From NCBI RefSeq assembly GCF_036785885.1, contig NC_092320.1, positions 16,059,557-16,123,556 on the forward strand: a stretch of 64,000 nucleotides of DNA. Direction: 5' to 3'. Positions 49,666 to 62,987 of the stretch are shown here, in pieces (positions within the stretch are counted from its first letter, which is position 1; each line of letters opens with the position of its first letter). This DNA comes from Coffea arabica. Taxonomy: Eukaryota > Streptophyta > Magnoliopsida > Gentianales > Rubiaceae. The translations under genes were made by a program, and so were the position numbers. The notes below the pieces were generated by a model. It did no database searches. It saw only the letters and a list, made by a program, of their open reading frames with translations, and was not told where the DNA came from.

Positions 49666-50124
49666 TGGAAATTCCTACTCCATCATTTGCACAAAAAGAC
49701 GAACCAAGTAACATACATACTTTTATTTATAGAAACACACTTGAAACAAAGAAGAAGAAATGTTTAGATTTAGAGCTGGTTTGGCAGATTTATTTGGTTG
49801 AAACAGGCAGAAACCTAGGATTATTCTTTTGGAGCATTCCCTTCGACTGACCCCGTTAAATTGCGTATGTGTCAATTGCAGTTCAGCCCTATGCCGTATC
49901 CTGATTATTCTATAGATATACATACATGAAAATTAAGAACAAAACTACTAATGAAAATATATGGAGAAAAGGAATAAAATCAAACATATAGTACTAATTG
50001 AAAAATTAAGAACAAAACTACTACCATTTATATATATATAAAATATTCTACTAATCCTTAGGGGAAGGTCTTGGAAAAGCTAGCAATAACTCGATCAACA
50101 AGCTAGAAATTTGCCGGAAGTCAG
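49666..50124. other. Intergenic, no gene recognised
   Basis: AT-rich flank of the dioxygenase pseudogene. Nothing further seen. Confidence 0.45.
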
Positions 50125-50287
50125 TTTGTTTGGACAGGAGTTTATTTGGATGATTTATTTGAGATAATTATTGCAACACTTTTTGTGATATGATGTATGT
50201 GAAATAAAAAGGTGCTTAGGAAGATAAAAAAGTGATTGAAATTTGTGAAGCAAATTATTTTATCTCAAATCATTTCAATCCAAACAC
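50125..50287. mobile_element. MITE of the TTTGTTTGGA family, about 163 bp
   Basis: The left TTTGTTTGGACAG and right CAATCCAAACACA are inverted ends. Sub-terminal GATTTATTTGAGATAATTAT pairs with AATTATTTTATCTCAAATCA. Same terminal words as the copy in the acyltransferase intron at 28165. No clear target duplication. Confidence 0.75.
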
Positions 50288-52748
50288 ACAGTGTATTTAG
50301 TAGGTATTTTTGCTGTATTATCACCTTTTTTGGCAACCTTGCATTTTGAAGCAGAAACTTTGTTCTGCAAATATATAGTAGGAAAAGAAATTGAATCCTT
50401 TGTTCTGCAAATCTATAGTAGGATAATAAGCTGCTTGAAGTCCCATTTAATTATGAGAGTCATTTCACCAAAATAGTGATTGAAGTGCTTGTAGTGGCTT
50501 TATAATATCACTCTCTAAAAGATCCTCTGATAGTCTGATTAAAAACTCTAACACCTACCATTTTTCAAAAACTAGTTCAGATCATGCATGCTAAAAATCA
50601 ATTTGACTTCTACAATTATTCTGTATATAAGAAATTTAAGAAAGAGAATAAAAGCATTTATGGAAAAAAGCAAGACGTCACTTTTTTTTTGGGTAAGTAA
50701 GAGCTATTAAATCCACGACTTCCTACTTACAATTCATCTCACCTTACCATTCAATCCAATCCTCCTCCAAGACGTCACATGTTACGTATACTCAAAGTTG
50801 CAAATTTGGGGTATTTGCTTTTTATGAGTTTTGTTTTATTAATTAGAACTTATGCTCTTCTAATTTTGGTTATGCTTGACTATTATGGGCAGCAGTTATA
50901 TACATGCTACACATACTCAAACTCTCTTATCTACTTAAAGTTTAATTTTTAAGCTAATTAAATCTAGTTAGGCTATATAGGACCACAATTTGCGAAGTAT
51001 ACACCTAATGCGTTGTGTTCAATTAAGATCTTGCGAGCTATACGCCAAAAATCACATAGGGTCGGCAAGATCTAGGCTCTGAACCAATTACTTCCACTTC
51101 CTTCAAATTATCCCATCAAAAGCAATTCTGTCAAAACTTTTGGCGATGAATTAATGTGCAGGGATGCATTTAGTCAAATATGTTCTACAAGTTGACATAA
51201 GAAAAGCTTTCAAATTTAATTCATTTAATAACAAACTCTTTTTTATTTTATTTTATTTTATCTGTGCCTAATCTCTGTCAATTGCTGCTAAGTTTATGAC
51301 ATCAAGCTGTAAGTCGTGGCATTTCAATCGCTATTTCTTGTGATGCATGGGTTGCGCTAATTATCTTGAAAAATATTCTACATAACCGGCCAGTTTTATA
51401 TTTCCAGAAACAAGCAGGATGAAAGTTAGATAGGATCACAACTTCAAATAGACTGCAACAAGTTAATGACTCCTAATTAATAGTAGTTGGTTTCCCTAAC
51501 ACTACCTAGATTTTCAAAGCCAGAGACTGGGGGCATTGTTGGCCATAGCCACCAAACCATTATTGACAGGGATTGGCGATTGATGCATTAAATTTTCTTT
51601 ATCATCTGGTGATGTAGTAGACAAGATGGAATGACCTCATGAAATCAGATGTCAATGCAAAAAAAAAAAAAAAAAAAAAAAAACCATTTACAATAGTGAG
51701 GAATAGGACATATTGGGAGTTAATTAAAAGTACCTTTCTTTGTGTTTATGCTCAATCATACATTTTAAATGAATCTACAAGGTTGAGATGATGTTGGCGA
51801 GCACAAGTTTGTGATTGTAATGGGAAAAGAAACCTTTATTTGTTTACGGTGGAGGAGAAAAGTCAATGCCATTGCCGCCTTTCAGCCTGTAATAGCCAAT
51901 ATATATGCATAACCCTTTTACGTTGCTTTGTGGATGAATTCTTTAAGCTGCATCTGAATAATAAAATGTTTTGACTAGTACTCCCTGTCATTTTCTCCCT
52001 TTAATGCCTCTTTGTAATTTGATCCCTTGGTAAAGTTCTCAACACCACAATTGTTAATTAAAAGTTGTAAGATTTTAGTTTAGAATTCATGTTGTATACG
52101 TGAGATTGTTTGGACTCTTAACATTTTTGTAAGGAGGGGCACACCTCAAAATCAAGTTCAATGAGGTGTTTTGTTTCTGGTATTAATTAGCACTAAACTA
52201 TTTTGTTTTCTTTAACTTGACAGCATAAAAAAAAGATGTGCGTAATAAACATGAAGATCATTATTAGTTCAAACATGTCACATTACGTCCATAAATTAGT
52301 TTAAACATGAAGATCATTACATGTCTTTCCATGGGAATGTTTAAACTAATTAGTTTCCAGCAGCTACTTAAGGATTCAAGAAACATGTCACATTACCTCC
52401 ATAAATTAACACTTAAACACTCTCCCATGATTTTCATGAGAATGGGGCACTAAAAGACATGTAAATTATCAAAACTGCTCAAAATTCCAAAGAATATGCC
52501 GGTGGTATTGGGAAATTCGCTAATCAGGTTCAGGAGTATGTTTGTTTGTCAATTTCAAGCTAAAAAAGGTGGTGAATTGCAATGTTTGAATGTTTAGAGT
52601 CAAAACTCAACCTTAATTTCACTTTTCAAAAGGAGCTGCAAAAACAAACAGTTTTCTTTCCAATGGCTCTGCTTTTCTATTTTATTATTATTCTTGTAAT
52701 TGTAGGCGAGTCCGCGTATTCTTGTTGTAGTTGGAAGTTGCCAAACAA
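50288..52748. other. Intergenic with a poly-A run and short direct repeats
   Basis: A run of about 25 A lies at 51659-51683 and could be the tail of a retroposed sequence, though no source was recognised upstream. Direct repeats: AACATGAAGATCATTA near 52247 and 52302, and AAACATGTCACATTAC then TCCATAAATTA near 52270 and 52382. No gene recognised. Confidence 0.5.
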
Positions 52749-53276
52749 GTTGTGGACTTATAATTCATCATCAAGAAGTTGACTTCATTAGAAAACTACC
52801 AATTGCAATTAAACTATTTTGTTATCATTCTTGTAGACATTTACTCCATGTTCAAGTATGTGTTCTTTTTTTTCTTTTTCTTTTTTTTTTAAAGAGGATT
52901 TGTTGACAAGATCTCTTGATATAATTCACAGGTATTCGCATCCATTTTATGGTCTACCAATCATGTTCGAGTCGCGCCAGACCTTTACGGGGGAAGCTCT
53001 CTCAACGTTATCTTTTTCCATTCCCATGAATTTCGAACCTGAGACCTTATGACGAAGAAATGTAAGCCCCTTCTGCTTGCATCAAGATCCGTTGGTTGCG
53101 GATTTTTAATTCATCATCAAGTAAAGGCAAATTAGTTGACTTCATTAGCAAACTACCAATTGCAATTAAACTGTTTTGTGATCATTCTTGTAGACATGTA
53201 CTCCATGTTCAAGTATGTGTTCTTTTTTTCTTTTTTTTTTTTTTTAAAGAGGATTTGTTGACAAGATCTCTATCAC
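52749..53276. repeat. Direct duplication (about 170 bp) flanking a SINE-like block
   Basis: The copies 52749-52916 and 53098-53276 share AATTCATCATCAAG, GTTGACTTCATTAG, AACTACCAATTGCAATTAAA, CTCCATGTTCAAGTATGTGT and AAAGAGGATTTGTTGACAAG. The 180 bp between them is different sequence. Confidence 0.85.
53020..53100 (-). mobile_element. Possible tRNA-derived SINE fragment
   Basis: On the minus strand CATAAGGTCTCAGGTTCGAA (to about 53030) contains a Pol III B-box word (GGTTCGAAATTC, 53039-53028). TGCAAGCAGAAGGGGCTTA lies some 40 nt upstream where an A box would sit, but the A-box match is poor. It lies between the two copies of the 170-bp duplication. Confidence 0.4.
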
Positions 53277-55243
53277 CACATGATTAAACAACTGAATCAC
53301 AGCAGCATCTCAAAAGAAATTCAAATCCAGACAGGTCATTGTGTTGTAGTGGATGCAATCTACATAAAACAACGTGTATTTCAACCATCAAATACTAGTG
53401 AGGAACAAGAATATATTGTCGACAATAATGCTCGTTTAGGCCTGCAATGATGTATTGTTGGAAAACAAAGTAGGGTAATTCACTTTCAACTTCCTTTTTG
53501 CTTATAATTATTAGTTTCATTTTACTCACTTTAAAATTATAGCAAGATTAACGGTGAAATACCAAAGTATTGACTAAGAGTTTTAATTATTTCACTTTGT
53601 TTTAATCCCATTAGAAAATCTGAAGTCCGTTCGACTTTTTAAACACTTTAGCACTGTGGATCATGAGATGATATATATATATATATGGATTTTTTTTAAA
53701 ACATGATAATCATAAGTACAAAAATGCACACGTTCGAATGAAGAAACACATATAATGGGACTAATATTAACATAAATTAGACTATATCTCACAATTAATA
53801 AACTCAAAATCAGACCGACCTCTTATTCTGAAGGATACAATTTTGAGTGTATTTATCACCATAACAAGACAACATTTCGAGTTTGTCCTTTTCTTTATAA
53901 TAAAAAATATTTTATTCCTAAATTTGCTAGAATTTGTCGAATACGAATTGTTCAATAAAAGTATGAGAAAATTCCACAGAAATTTAACACAGCGAGATAT
54001 TTTAGCGAAATGCCCCAGTCCATGAGCTACTTTATTGTCTAAGAGCACTAGGTAAGCTACTTAAATGCAATTGCTCCAAGAATGTCCCCTCAAGCTCACT
54101 AGACTAGAGTTCTGCATCAAGGCGTCAACGCCTGTTACTTTAATTTATTATATTGAGAAAATGCAAATAGTAAATGTCCAAAAATATCCAAAAGCTGCTG
54201 TAAATATGCAAATAAAATTCCCATATTGCCCTTTAGATTCACGTGGAAACATGCCAGAAATAGGGGTATTTTCTGTCATTTTAACTGCAACCTTTCCAGA
54301 TTCCAACCTTCACTGATTTGTTGTATTCAAACACTTCCAGCCAAAATACTTGGCGGCTTCCTTATATTTACCAAAGGACACAAGAACATAAGACGTTTCA
54401 GACGTTTATACCAAGCCCTTTTGTTGTTTCATCGTACATGTATGTATTCAGTATTCACCCACCCACATATGCATGTGCGAAGTCAGCATTCAAAATTTGG
54501 CAGTAATTTTCATCTGGGCTGCATCATAAACAAACAAATTTCTCCCTATTCAACTGGTAATCCCTTTATTAATTTTTGCTATAGTGTGTGTTTTTGCCGG
54601 TGAAATTCAACAAGACTTTTGGGATTTTCTGCATTTTTTGTATTTTCAAGTTCAGCTGAAAATTTTCAGTGTGTGTGTTTCAATTGAATTGAACGGTTTC
54701 TGGTAAGGGTTCTTGATTCTATATTAATATTGAGGTTAATTGAGATCTGCAGAAGGCATTTCAGACTCCGGTCTGCTGTCTTAGTTCAGAAGAGTTAGCA
54801 TTTTTCTTGAATTCACATTTTGTGATGGACAGAATAGCCACTCTGAGTTGGAATCTGTTTGCCAAAGTTGGCAACTTTTGCTGTGTTTCCATCTGTTTGA
54901 GTTGGCTTGACCTCAATTGATCATCTCATTTGACAAAATTAAAAAGTTCTGTTCATGAAAAAGACGTTGTGATGATGCAAAATTGTGCCTATTATTTTGC
55001 ATGATGACTTAATCTGCTGAAATTTGGCTGTTTTGATTGTTTACCATGTATCTCAGGGTATGCTGTGATTTCATGATTTTTTTGACATTTCCTGGAATTT
55101 CATAGGAAAATAATTGTCGGAGGCTAATTGAAGTTGGTAACTGGTAAAACTGTCCCACAAGCCTGAGGATGAAGTAGAAGATTGGTTGGTGAAAGTCAAA
55201 GACTTGACTTTTGGCATACATAAGGTGGAGAGGATTTTCAGGG
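53277..55243. other. Intergenic and probable promoter/leader of the ExAD-like gene
   Basis: No coding sequence recognised before 55244. Short AT run at 53669-53685. From about 54450 the sequence becomes richer in G and T and probably holds the promoter and leader (possibly with a leader intron), but no start can be fixed. Confidence 0.4.
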
Positions 55244-58200
55244 ATGATGTTCACCTTCCAAAAATGGAGCTCATGGTCCCTGATAGGAGTTATTGCTACA
55301 GTAGTGGCCTTAGTGACAGTGGTTCATTTTTTTCTTTCTCCAGAGAGTCCTCTAGACAATTTTGGGGCTAGGCAGGTTGACATGATTGAGAACTCATCTA
55401 TTCAAGTAATTGGATCTAGACAAGAAGGCAAAACTGTTGTCCCTAATAATATATCAGATGGTGGTAATATGCCGGTGAATGGCTCAACTGATGGTAGCAA
55501 GCAATTAAGTGGGCCTGTTGAACGAGGCAAAGACGATGAGAATCAAAAGCAACAGTCAATGGTTGATTTAAACATCCAATATCCTGCTGATTCACGAAAC
55601 GCTGTTGTCTATCGTGGTGCTCCGTGGAAAGCAGAAATAGGGAGGTGGTTATCTGGTTGCGACTCAAAGACTGCTGCTGTCAAAATTGTCCAGGTACTAC
55701 TTATTTGTAGTCGTCAAGGATTCCTTCAACTGGCCCTGTCTCTGGAAAATAAATCAACCATTTAACTTAGACATGCATATGATTGTTTACTTTTGATTAT
55801 TTTCAAGTTTTCGCTATGTTTAGTTCTGATATCAACGGATTGGAGTTTGCATTATGCATCTGTACAGTTGCTGCATTGGGTGTTTTTAACTTTGAACCTT
55901 TAAAAACTTGTGTTGCTATTAGAGTTTGAGTCCAATTCATGCTACCTCTGTTAATATAACACAATATTGCGGCATCAGGAAATTGGTGGCAAGAGCTGCA
56001 AAAATGATTGCAGCGGGCAAGGCATCTGCAATAGGCAATTGGGTCAGTGTAGCTGCTTCCATGGGTTTGGTGGTGAGTCTTGATTAAAACAACAGATAAT
56101 GTTGAAGTTTGTTTTGGCTGTGCTTGTATGGGGAACTTGACACATTACTTGTGTTTAGATGTCAAATAAATCTTCCTCACTGCATTCTGTTTGTTTTGTA
56201 CTCTATGACTATAAAAGGATATTATTTGGCTCGTTTACATTATAGGATTTCTTTTCTTTTTTATTTGTCTTGTGAACATTTTCTTTTCTGGTTAATTTAG
56301 TAAATAAAAGCTTTCTTTCCTGTCTGGGTTTAAATTTTTCTAGTAGTTCATAACATGAGTTTCCTGTAAATATTATAAATATAATCAGAATCTTCTAGTG
56401 GTGTTTCCCCTGCTTCTAATTCATTTCGAGTTATTTGGATAGAGAACAATTCATGGTGGCATATTATTTCCTGTTTGCTGAAAATTTGAATGCTCATGCT
56501 GTTTCAGCACTCATCCAACGATATTGTCATGTGATCTCTATGGATGACAGGGGAAGGATGCTCTGAAAGACTGCAACTAAATTGTAATTACTCTGGATCA
56601 AAAGAGGACCCATATGGGCGATGGGTTGTGTCGATTTGCTCAGCTCATTGTGACACAACAAGAGCAATGTGCTTTTGTGGAGAAGGCACAAAATACCCAA
56701 ATCGTCCTGTTGCGGAGGGATGTGGGTTTGTGATTAAGTAAGCATAAGTAAATCCTTTGATGTAACAATATTTTTGAGTCGTCTCGTAATTTTTTCATGA
56801 TTCAAGACTCTTATGAATTAGTTCAGCCCGCCTTCTGAACCTGGAGGTCCGTCTCTTGCTGATTGGACAAAAGCTGATGTTGACATTTTCACAACTAATG
56901 GAAGTAGACGAGGATGGTGTAATGTGGATCCAAAGGAAGCTTATGATGGTAAAGTGCATTTCAAAGAAGAATGTGATTGCAAGTATGATGGCCTCTGGGG
57001 TCGATTCTGTGAGGTGCCTGTACAAAGTGTTTGTATTAACCAATGTGCTGGTCATGGGTACTGCCGTGGTGGATTTTGTCAGGTAAAACTAATGATCATT
57101 TACAAGGGATGTGGAACTTTCATACTTATTTAATATCTATTTTAATAATTTAAATTCTAATTATAGTTTGATCTGCACAAGAACCTGTACAGTACTGCCA
57201 TGAAATTCGTCTATATAGTACTGAATATTATCAAGCAGTAGCCATTGACATACTCTACACTACAATAAGCTCATAGTGTGTTCCTCAGTTTCTTATGCAG
57301 GAAAACCCAGTATAAAGATGACATTCTACTAAAAAATTGAAACCAAAGTGTATATCCTGCATGAGATCCTCACACAACTGATGTATGGAAATCCACTTGT
57401 GTGCTTTCACTGTTGGTTTCCTTTTGCAAAACTTATATCAGTCTAGCTGCACAAATGACACAGGCTCTGATATGCTCATGGATTTTGACCTTACCTGTCT
57501 CTTTTGATCCCTTCATTGTGACTTCTGCAGTGTGACAAAGGCTGGTACGGGACAGATTGCAGTATTCCTTCTGTTTTATCCTCTGTTGCAGAATGGCCCA
57601 AGTGGCTTCGACCAGCTCAGATCAAAATTCCAGATAGTGACAAACAAACTGGAAAAATAGACAATCTAACTGCTGTAGTGGCAAAGAAAAGGCCTCTCAT
57701 ATATGTTTACGATTTGCCGCCAGAATTTAACAGTCTTCTATTGGAGGTCAGGTTGCTTATATCTTAGCCCTTGTAATCTTTCCTACTCCAGATGGAAATA
57801 TTTAGGCTTCTGTTTATTGTATTGTAAATTTCAGGGTCGGCATTTCAAGCTCGAGTGTGTAAATAGAATCTATGATCATAGGAATGCGACAATATGGACC
57901 GATCATCTTTATGGTGCACAGGTATTCCCGAAAGTGTATCAAAGCATCTAAAGAAAGATGTTATATGGCAATATTGACATTATTCTGTCCCTTACTCTTA
58001 CTATAGATGGCACTCTATGAGAGTATGTTGACCAGTCCTCACCGAACATTGAATGGCGAAGAAGCGGATTACTTTTTTGTTCCAGTTCTTGATTCTTGTA
58101 TAATAACTCGTGCTGATGATGCTCCCCACATAAATATGCAGGTATTATGCTGTGACAATTTCCTTTCTATACAGTATACACCACTTAATGCAGCATATGT

Positions 58201-61200
58201 GTCTCTTTTCCTTTCGCAACTTACTCCATTGCTTCCTCTGTTGTTATGCTCTGTCGTTGAGGTTGTCTGAGGGATAAAATTAAAATCCTGAGAATATATT
58301 TATTGACTTTCACAATCACGTTTGTGTTGTTATTTTTGGTTCCTCTTTGGAATTTCAAGCATCCTGTCTCAGCTAGGGATGTCAGATGTTTTATGCCATC
58401 TTTGTTTGGCTTTTGGATGCTAGTGTTTACAAATTTAACATATTCTGCTTCCCGGCCAACCCTTGGTCATTCCTAACTATGAAACCTAAGCTACATGGGC
58501 AAATTTTGTTAGTGAAACTGAAGAGACCAATGTAATCTATACTTTCTCTTCTTTATGCTCTTTACGCCTGCGCCATCTTTATGCTAGCATGTGTACATGA
58601 AAATATTGCTAAGTAGGTTGTAAATGGAAAATGATTTAGCAATCCAGCTGTGGACATAACTCGAACTAGAAAATCTGTTTGATAAACACCTTATGACTGC
58701 TGGCAGCGATCTTTTAAACCTCTTTCCTCCTCCCTTTTCCACTTATAATTGTTTGTGACATATTTTTAGTTGACCAAGCCATGCTATAGATATTTTGCAA
58801 TCAAAGTCTGGATTGCCTGACCTTAGATTAGTTGTTACTTTTTGTTTCCTGATGCAGTTTATTGGTCTAGGTCTATGGGAAACTATGTAGGAAAATGATA
58901 GAAGCAACAAATATTTCTTCATTTCTATGTTGTGTGTATATGGAATCTTATTATATCTGTGGATTATTTATGTCTTTGAATCTTTTAGAAACATGATTTG
59001 ATGGTGTACTGATAATATATCAATTCCAGGACCATTCTGGCTTGAGGAGTTCTCTTACTCTGGAGTTCTATAAGAAGGCTTATGATCACATTATTGCACA
59101 GTATCCTTACTGGAACCGCTCATCTGGAAGAGATCATATATGGGTACCATATCATTAACTCTTTCCGAAAATTGTCAGTTTGGAGGTCCATTGGCAGAGT
59201 TCTATTTCTCTGCCTGCTCCCTTATTTTGGAATAACATTCTATAGTGTTTATGCTAATAATGCCATGCTCATGTCTCAAGCCAGTCCTTTATGTGGGATG
59301 AAGGTGCTTGCTATGCCCCAAAGGAAATATGGAACAGCATGATGCTCGTCCACTGGGGGAATACAAATTCAAAGCATAATCATTCAACAACCGCATATTG
59401 GGGTGACAACTGGGACACCATTTCTCCTGAAAGAAGAGGAAACCATCCATGCTTTGATCCAGATAAAGATCTTGTACTTCCTGCTTGGAAACACCCCGAT
59501 GGAAGTTCACTGAAATCAAAACTTTGGTCGTGGTAAACACATCTTTCAATCTACATAACATTAGTGTTTAAGCTGGTTTTAATTTACAGCTCTAGTGCTC
59601 TGATGCAATGAATTTTGACATAGTGCAAGCTGACATATCAAATGCAGGCCTCATGAGAAGCGGAAGACCCTTTTCTACTTTAATGGAAACCTAGGGCCTG
59701 CTTATGAACATGGAAGACCAGAAGATACGTAAGTCAGCCTGAAAGTTCTACATTGGACACTTGAAAATTATCTGAAATGCTTTTTAAAGAAGCCTGTATG
59801 TGATGTGCCAGCACATTAGTATATGAGGCTGTCATTTTAACTCAGTTTATATATTACTGTTTCTGAAAATTCTAATTCCGTATAAACTCTGAATTTCAGG
59901 TATAGTATGGGCATTAGGCAGAAAGTAGCTGCAGAGTTTGGATCAAGCCCTAACAAGAAACGGAAACTTGGGAAACAGCACGCAGCAGATGTGGTGGTGA
60001 CCCCTCTACGTACTGATCATTATCAAGAGGAATTGGCCAGTTCTATTTTTTGTGGGGTTATGCCTGGAGATGGGTGGAGTGGCCGTATGGAAGATAGTAT
60101 TTTTCAGGGCTGCATCCCCGTGATCATTCAGGTTGTGTCTTGCGCAATTCTTGTTTCTCTGCTATATTGGAGGTTAAGGAACTGAGCAATCATATACATA
60201 TCAAATTCCAAACTGTTATACATTTCAATTTACAATGCTGTGCCAAACTGTAGGATTCAGAAGTTATGAGTACCTGGAGTTACTATTCTTCCACTTCCTT
60301 CTTTGAAACAATACTGCAATATAGACTGGCTATTAACAAATAAAGTAATATTCTTCTGTTTCCATATTTTCAGGATGGGATTTACCTGCCATATGAGAAC
60401 GTCCTAAACTATGAAAGCTTTGCTGTTCGGATACAAGAAGATGAAATTCCGAAGTTGATTAGCGTTCTCAGGGTAACAGTTTTTTGTTGATGCTAAGAAG
60501 CGAATTAATCATTATATTCCATCTAGAAGGTCACTGAATTTCACTCATTGGTGCTTTGACTTTCTTTAGAGTTTCAATGAGACGGAAATAGAATTTAAAT
60601 TGGCAAATGTAAGGAAGATATGGCAGAGATTCTTGTATCGTGATTCTGTTCTTCTGGAAGCTGAGAGACAAAAAAATATTCTTGGGCTTGTAGAGGACTG
60701 GGCTATTGAGTTCTCCAAATTGCTTGAAGATGATGTGTTTGCGACGCTCATACAGGTATATTACTTGAAGCCTATTTCTCTATCCTTTTTTTTAATCAAA
60801 ATAGTACTCTTTTTTTATCCAAAAAAAAAAAGAGAGTAATGCTTACATTACTCTTTCCAAATAAGGGAAGCTGGTTTTACTAAAGTCGACTTCTTTCTTT
60901 TTTATCTCAAACTTCTTGTCCCATCCTCTGTCCTCCTCCTCTTCGCTCCCCTTCTCCTCTTATCGACTCCTTCTGTCCTTGTCTACTTCTCCTTCTCCTC
61001 AATTCCCTTCTCCTCGTCCCCACTCCTCCCAATTAAAAGTTTAAAGATTTGAAACAATTTGAAAACGTAAGAACTTGGATTCCTATCCCAAACTCGTTCA
61101 GGCAATAAATAAATACTTCAACTCCTTATATTGGGATGCACACACACGTGCATGCAGTGTAGGTATTCCTGAGTTGATTTAACTTCCCAGATCCAGTCTT

Positions 61201-62269
61201 AATTTTGATTAAATTCCAGTGTTAAATGATTAGCGGATACAAGGTCAAGACAACTTAGTAAAATCATCTTTTCTTTTGTAGCCAAAACTAGCTTGATTTC
61301 TGTTTCCAATTGTTTGAATATTTATTACTCCTAAGATCTTTATTCTGGGAAATCTTAGTATAACCATGTGAAGTTTTGTGCAGACCAGATATAAGAGTTT
61401 CTTGTGTTCTGTAGTGTTTGCACCTCTAACGTACAGCAGCTAGCAAGGTAAATTTTGACGAGGAGAAAGAGAGAGTGGAGAGAGGAAGAGGAGGAGAAGG
61501 AGAAGAGAGAACAGAAGGGACAAGGGGCTTGAAAAGACAAAGAAACAGAATTTGATTTCCGTGAAATCCATTTTAACAAGATAGGAGATAACCTGAACTA
61601 TCCTTCTTACTACACGAGAACATCTGACTTATGTGCACCACAGATTTGATATAGCATTGTCTACATTGGCATGTTGAGGATTTGATGTTAGTTGGACTTG
61701 ATCCGAATAAATCTCTTACGACTCCGAGATAGATTTAGTTTGTTGTCTTTTTGGGGTTTTTTTTGGGGGGGGGGGGGGGGGGGGGAGTTGTCTGCCTGAG
61801 TTCTCATCTTAAGAAGGACCATAAGAACGAGATTTGTTCTGAAGTTTGGGTATAGACAACATTCGTCATAGTTGAACGGTCAAGGCTCGAATGAAGAAGG
61901 AAAGATGCCCGGAGTTCTGAAAATGCACTTAACCGGTCAGAACTTCGTTAACAACAATTGTGCTTCTTGAATCTTGAAAAGGGCTTGCGAATCATCATGT
62001 ACAGTCCTTCCATAGTGTCAGTTTTATAAGGGTAACCACACAGTAATTTGCCATACTGATTTGAGATTTTTTATTCTTGTTTCTCATTGCTAAATTATAC
62101 CCTGTATTCCCCTTGCTCTTCATGGTCCCAAAACACTTGTTTGTTGACATTGAACTGGTCTTTACTTGATAAGGTGTTGCACTACAAGTTACACAATGAC
62201 GTTTGGAGACGAGAGCTGAACCATGGGAAAGAGTATGGATTACCTAGAGAATGCCTGATAAGATCATAG
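55244..62269 (+). CDS. EXAD: GT47 exostosin-family glycosyltransferase with EGF-like repeats, ExAD-like, 826 residues
   Basis: Fourteen exons: 55244-55693, 55979-56072, 56551-56737, 56827-57082, 57531-57746, 57835-57921, 58007-58141, 59030-59143, 59285-59532, 59648-59728, 59900-60131, 60374-60472, 60570-60755 and 62174-62269. All are GT-AG and sum in frame to 826 residues. The order is a short cytosolic end; one membrane anchor (about 15-35, [14 protein letters not shown]); a low-complexity stem; a first EGF-like repeat with [20 protein letters not shown] (157-176); a Cys-rich middle; a second EGF-like repeat with [20 protein letters not shown] (about 314-332); and the exostosin domain from [13 protein letters not shown] (383) through [18 protein letters not shown] (about 680-697). 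This is the plan of Arabidopsis ExAD, a Golgi arabinosyltransferase that adds the fourth arabinose on extensin hydroxyprolines. MM at the start allows either ATG. The long last intron holds a G run. No lesion seen. Confidence 0.93.
60893..61570. repeat. Inverted pyrimidine/purine repeat in the last intron
   Basis: A C/T-rich block (60893-61030, CTTCTTGTCCCATCCTCTGT, then CTCCTCCTCTTCGCTCC) is roughly inverse to an A/G-rich block (61449-61550, GGAAGAGGAGGAGAAGGAG, then AACAGAAGGGACAAGG). It could be the arms of an inserted element or just two low-complexity tracts. Just before it, AGAGTAATG-CTTA-CATTACTCT (60833-60854) is a perfect small hairpin. Confidence 0.5.
61765..61785 (+). repeat. Run of 21 G in an intron
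   Basis: TTGGGGTTTTTTTT followed by 21 consecutive G and AGTTG. It lies in the last intron (60756-62173) of the ExAD-like gene, about 390 bases before exon 14. Confidence 0.95.
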
Positions 62270-62620
62270 AAGGGCAGTTGTATTAACTGTACAATCTATC
62301 ATAGAATATCGCAAGCTAGATGGTTCTTGACATGGCTTGGCGAATGATACCCTGGTGATGTCGCAACCACTGTACAGCACTTAGAGAAGAGTTCCATCCC
62401 ATGAACTTGAATTTTGAGCAACAATTTTCACAAGTACACAATTTTCCTGTTTAGTTAATCTTCCAGAATTAGAAATATCTTTTTCCTTTTTTCTTTTTTC
62501 CCTTTATCTTAATGTTTGTTATCCTCATTTGTATACATGGAGGTAGCTATTCTACTTTCTGTACTAATATAGATCAAAATGATGAAAATAAAACAGTAAT
62601 CCATCTTTGTTTACTATAGG
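62270..62620 (+). other. Probable 3' untranslated region of the ExAD-like gene
   Basis: After the TAG at 62269, AATAAAAC at 62587-62594 (in GATGAAAATAAAACAG) is a candidate poly-A signal. The true end is not determined. Confidence 0.4.
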
Positions 62621-62987
62621 TCATACGGTCCTTACAGCTTATAGAAACAACCATTATTTCTTTGAAATGCAAAGTCTATTCCATTGATGTCAATGGTGTG
62701 ATCTTTTATCATTCTCTAAGTTTAATTTGTTTGCTGCAGGTTCTAAACATCTTGCACATTTAAGTGGGAAAAAAATGTTCAAAGATATAAACATGTTCTG
62801 ATTCAATTGTCAGTTTAGCATAAATCATGGAAAAGAAGCTGATAGAGTAGCACATTGTCTTAATCGCTTTGCATGTTAGATGGCTAATTGACTAGAATAT
62901 TGTTAGATGACAAAAATAGTCAATCAAATATGGTGGGTTGGATGCTTGGTCTTGGCACGACAGGCAATTTCTTTAAAAAAGCTTTTT

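Noticed and set aside
51659..51683. Poly-A run as proof of a retrogene
   Set aside because: The sequence before it matches no gene I recognise and no target duplication was seen.
55211..55243. Upstream extension of the ExAD-like protein (MAYIRWRGFSG)
   Set aside because: It would start at TTG. The first ATG codons are 55244 and 55247, and the residues after them match the family.
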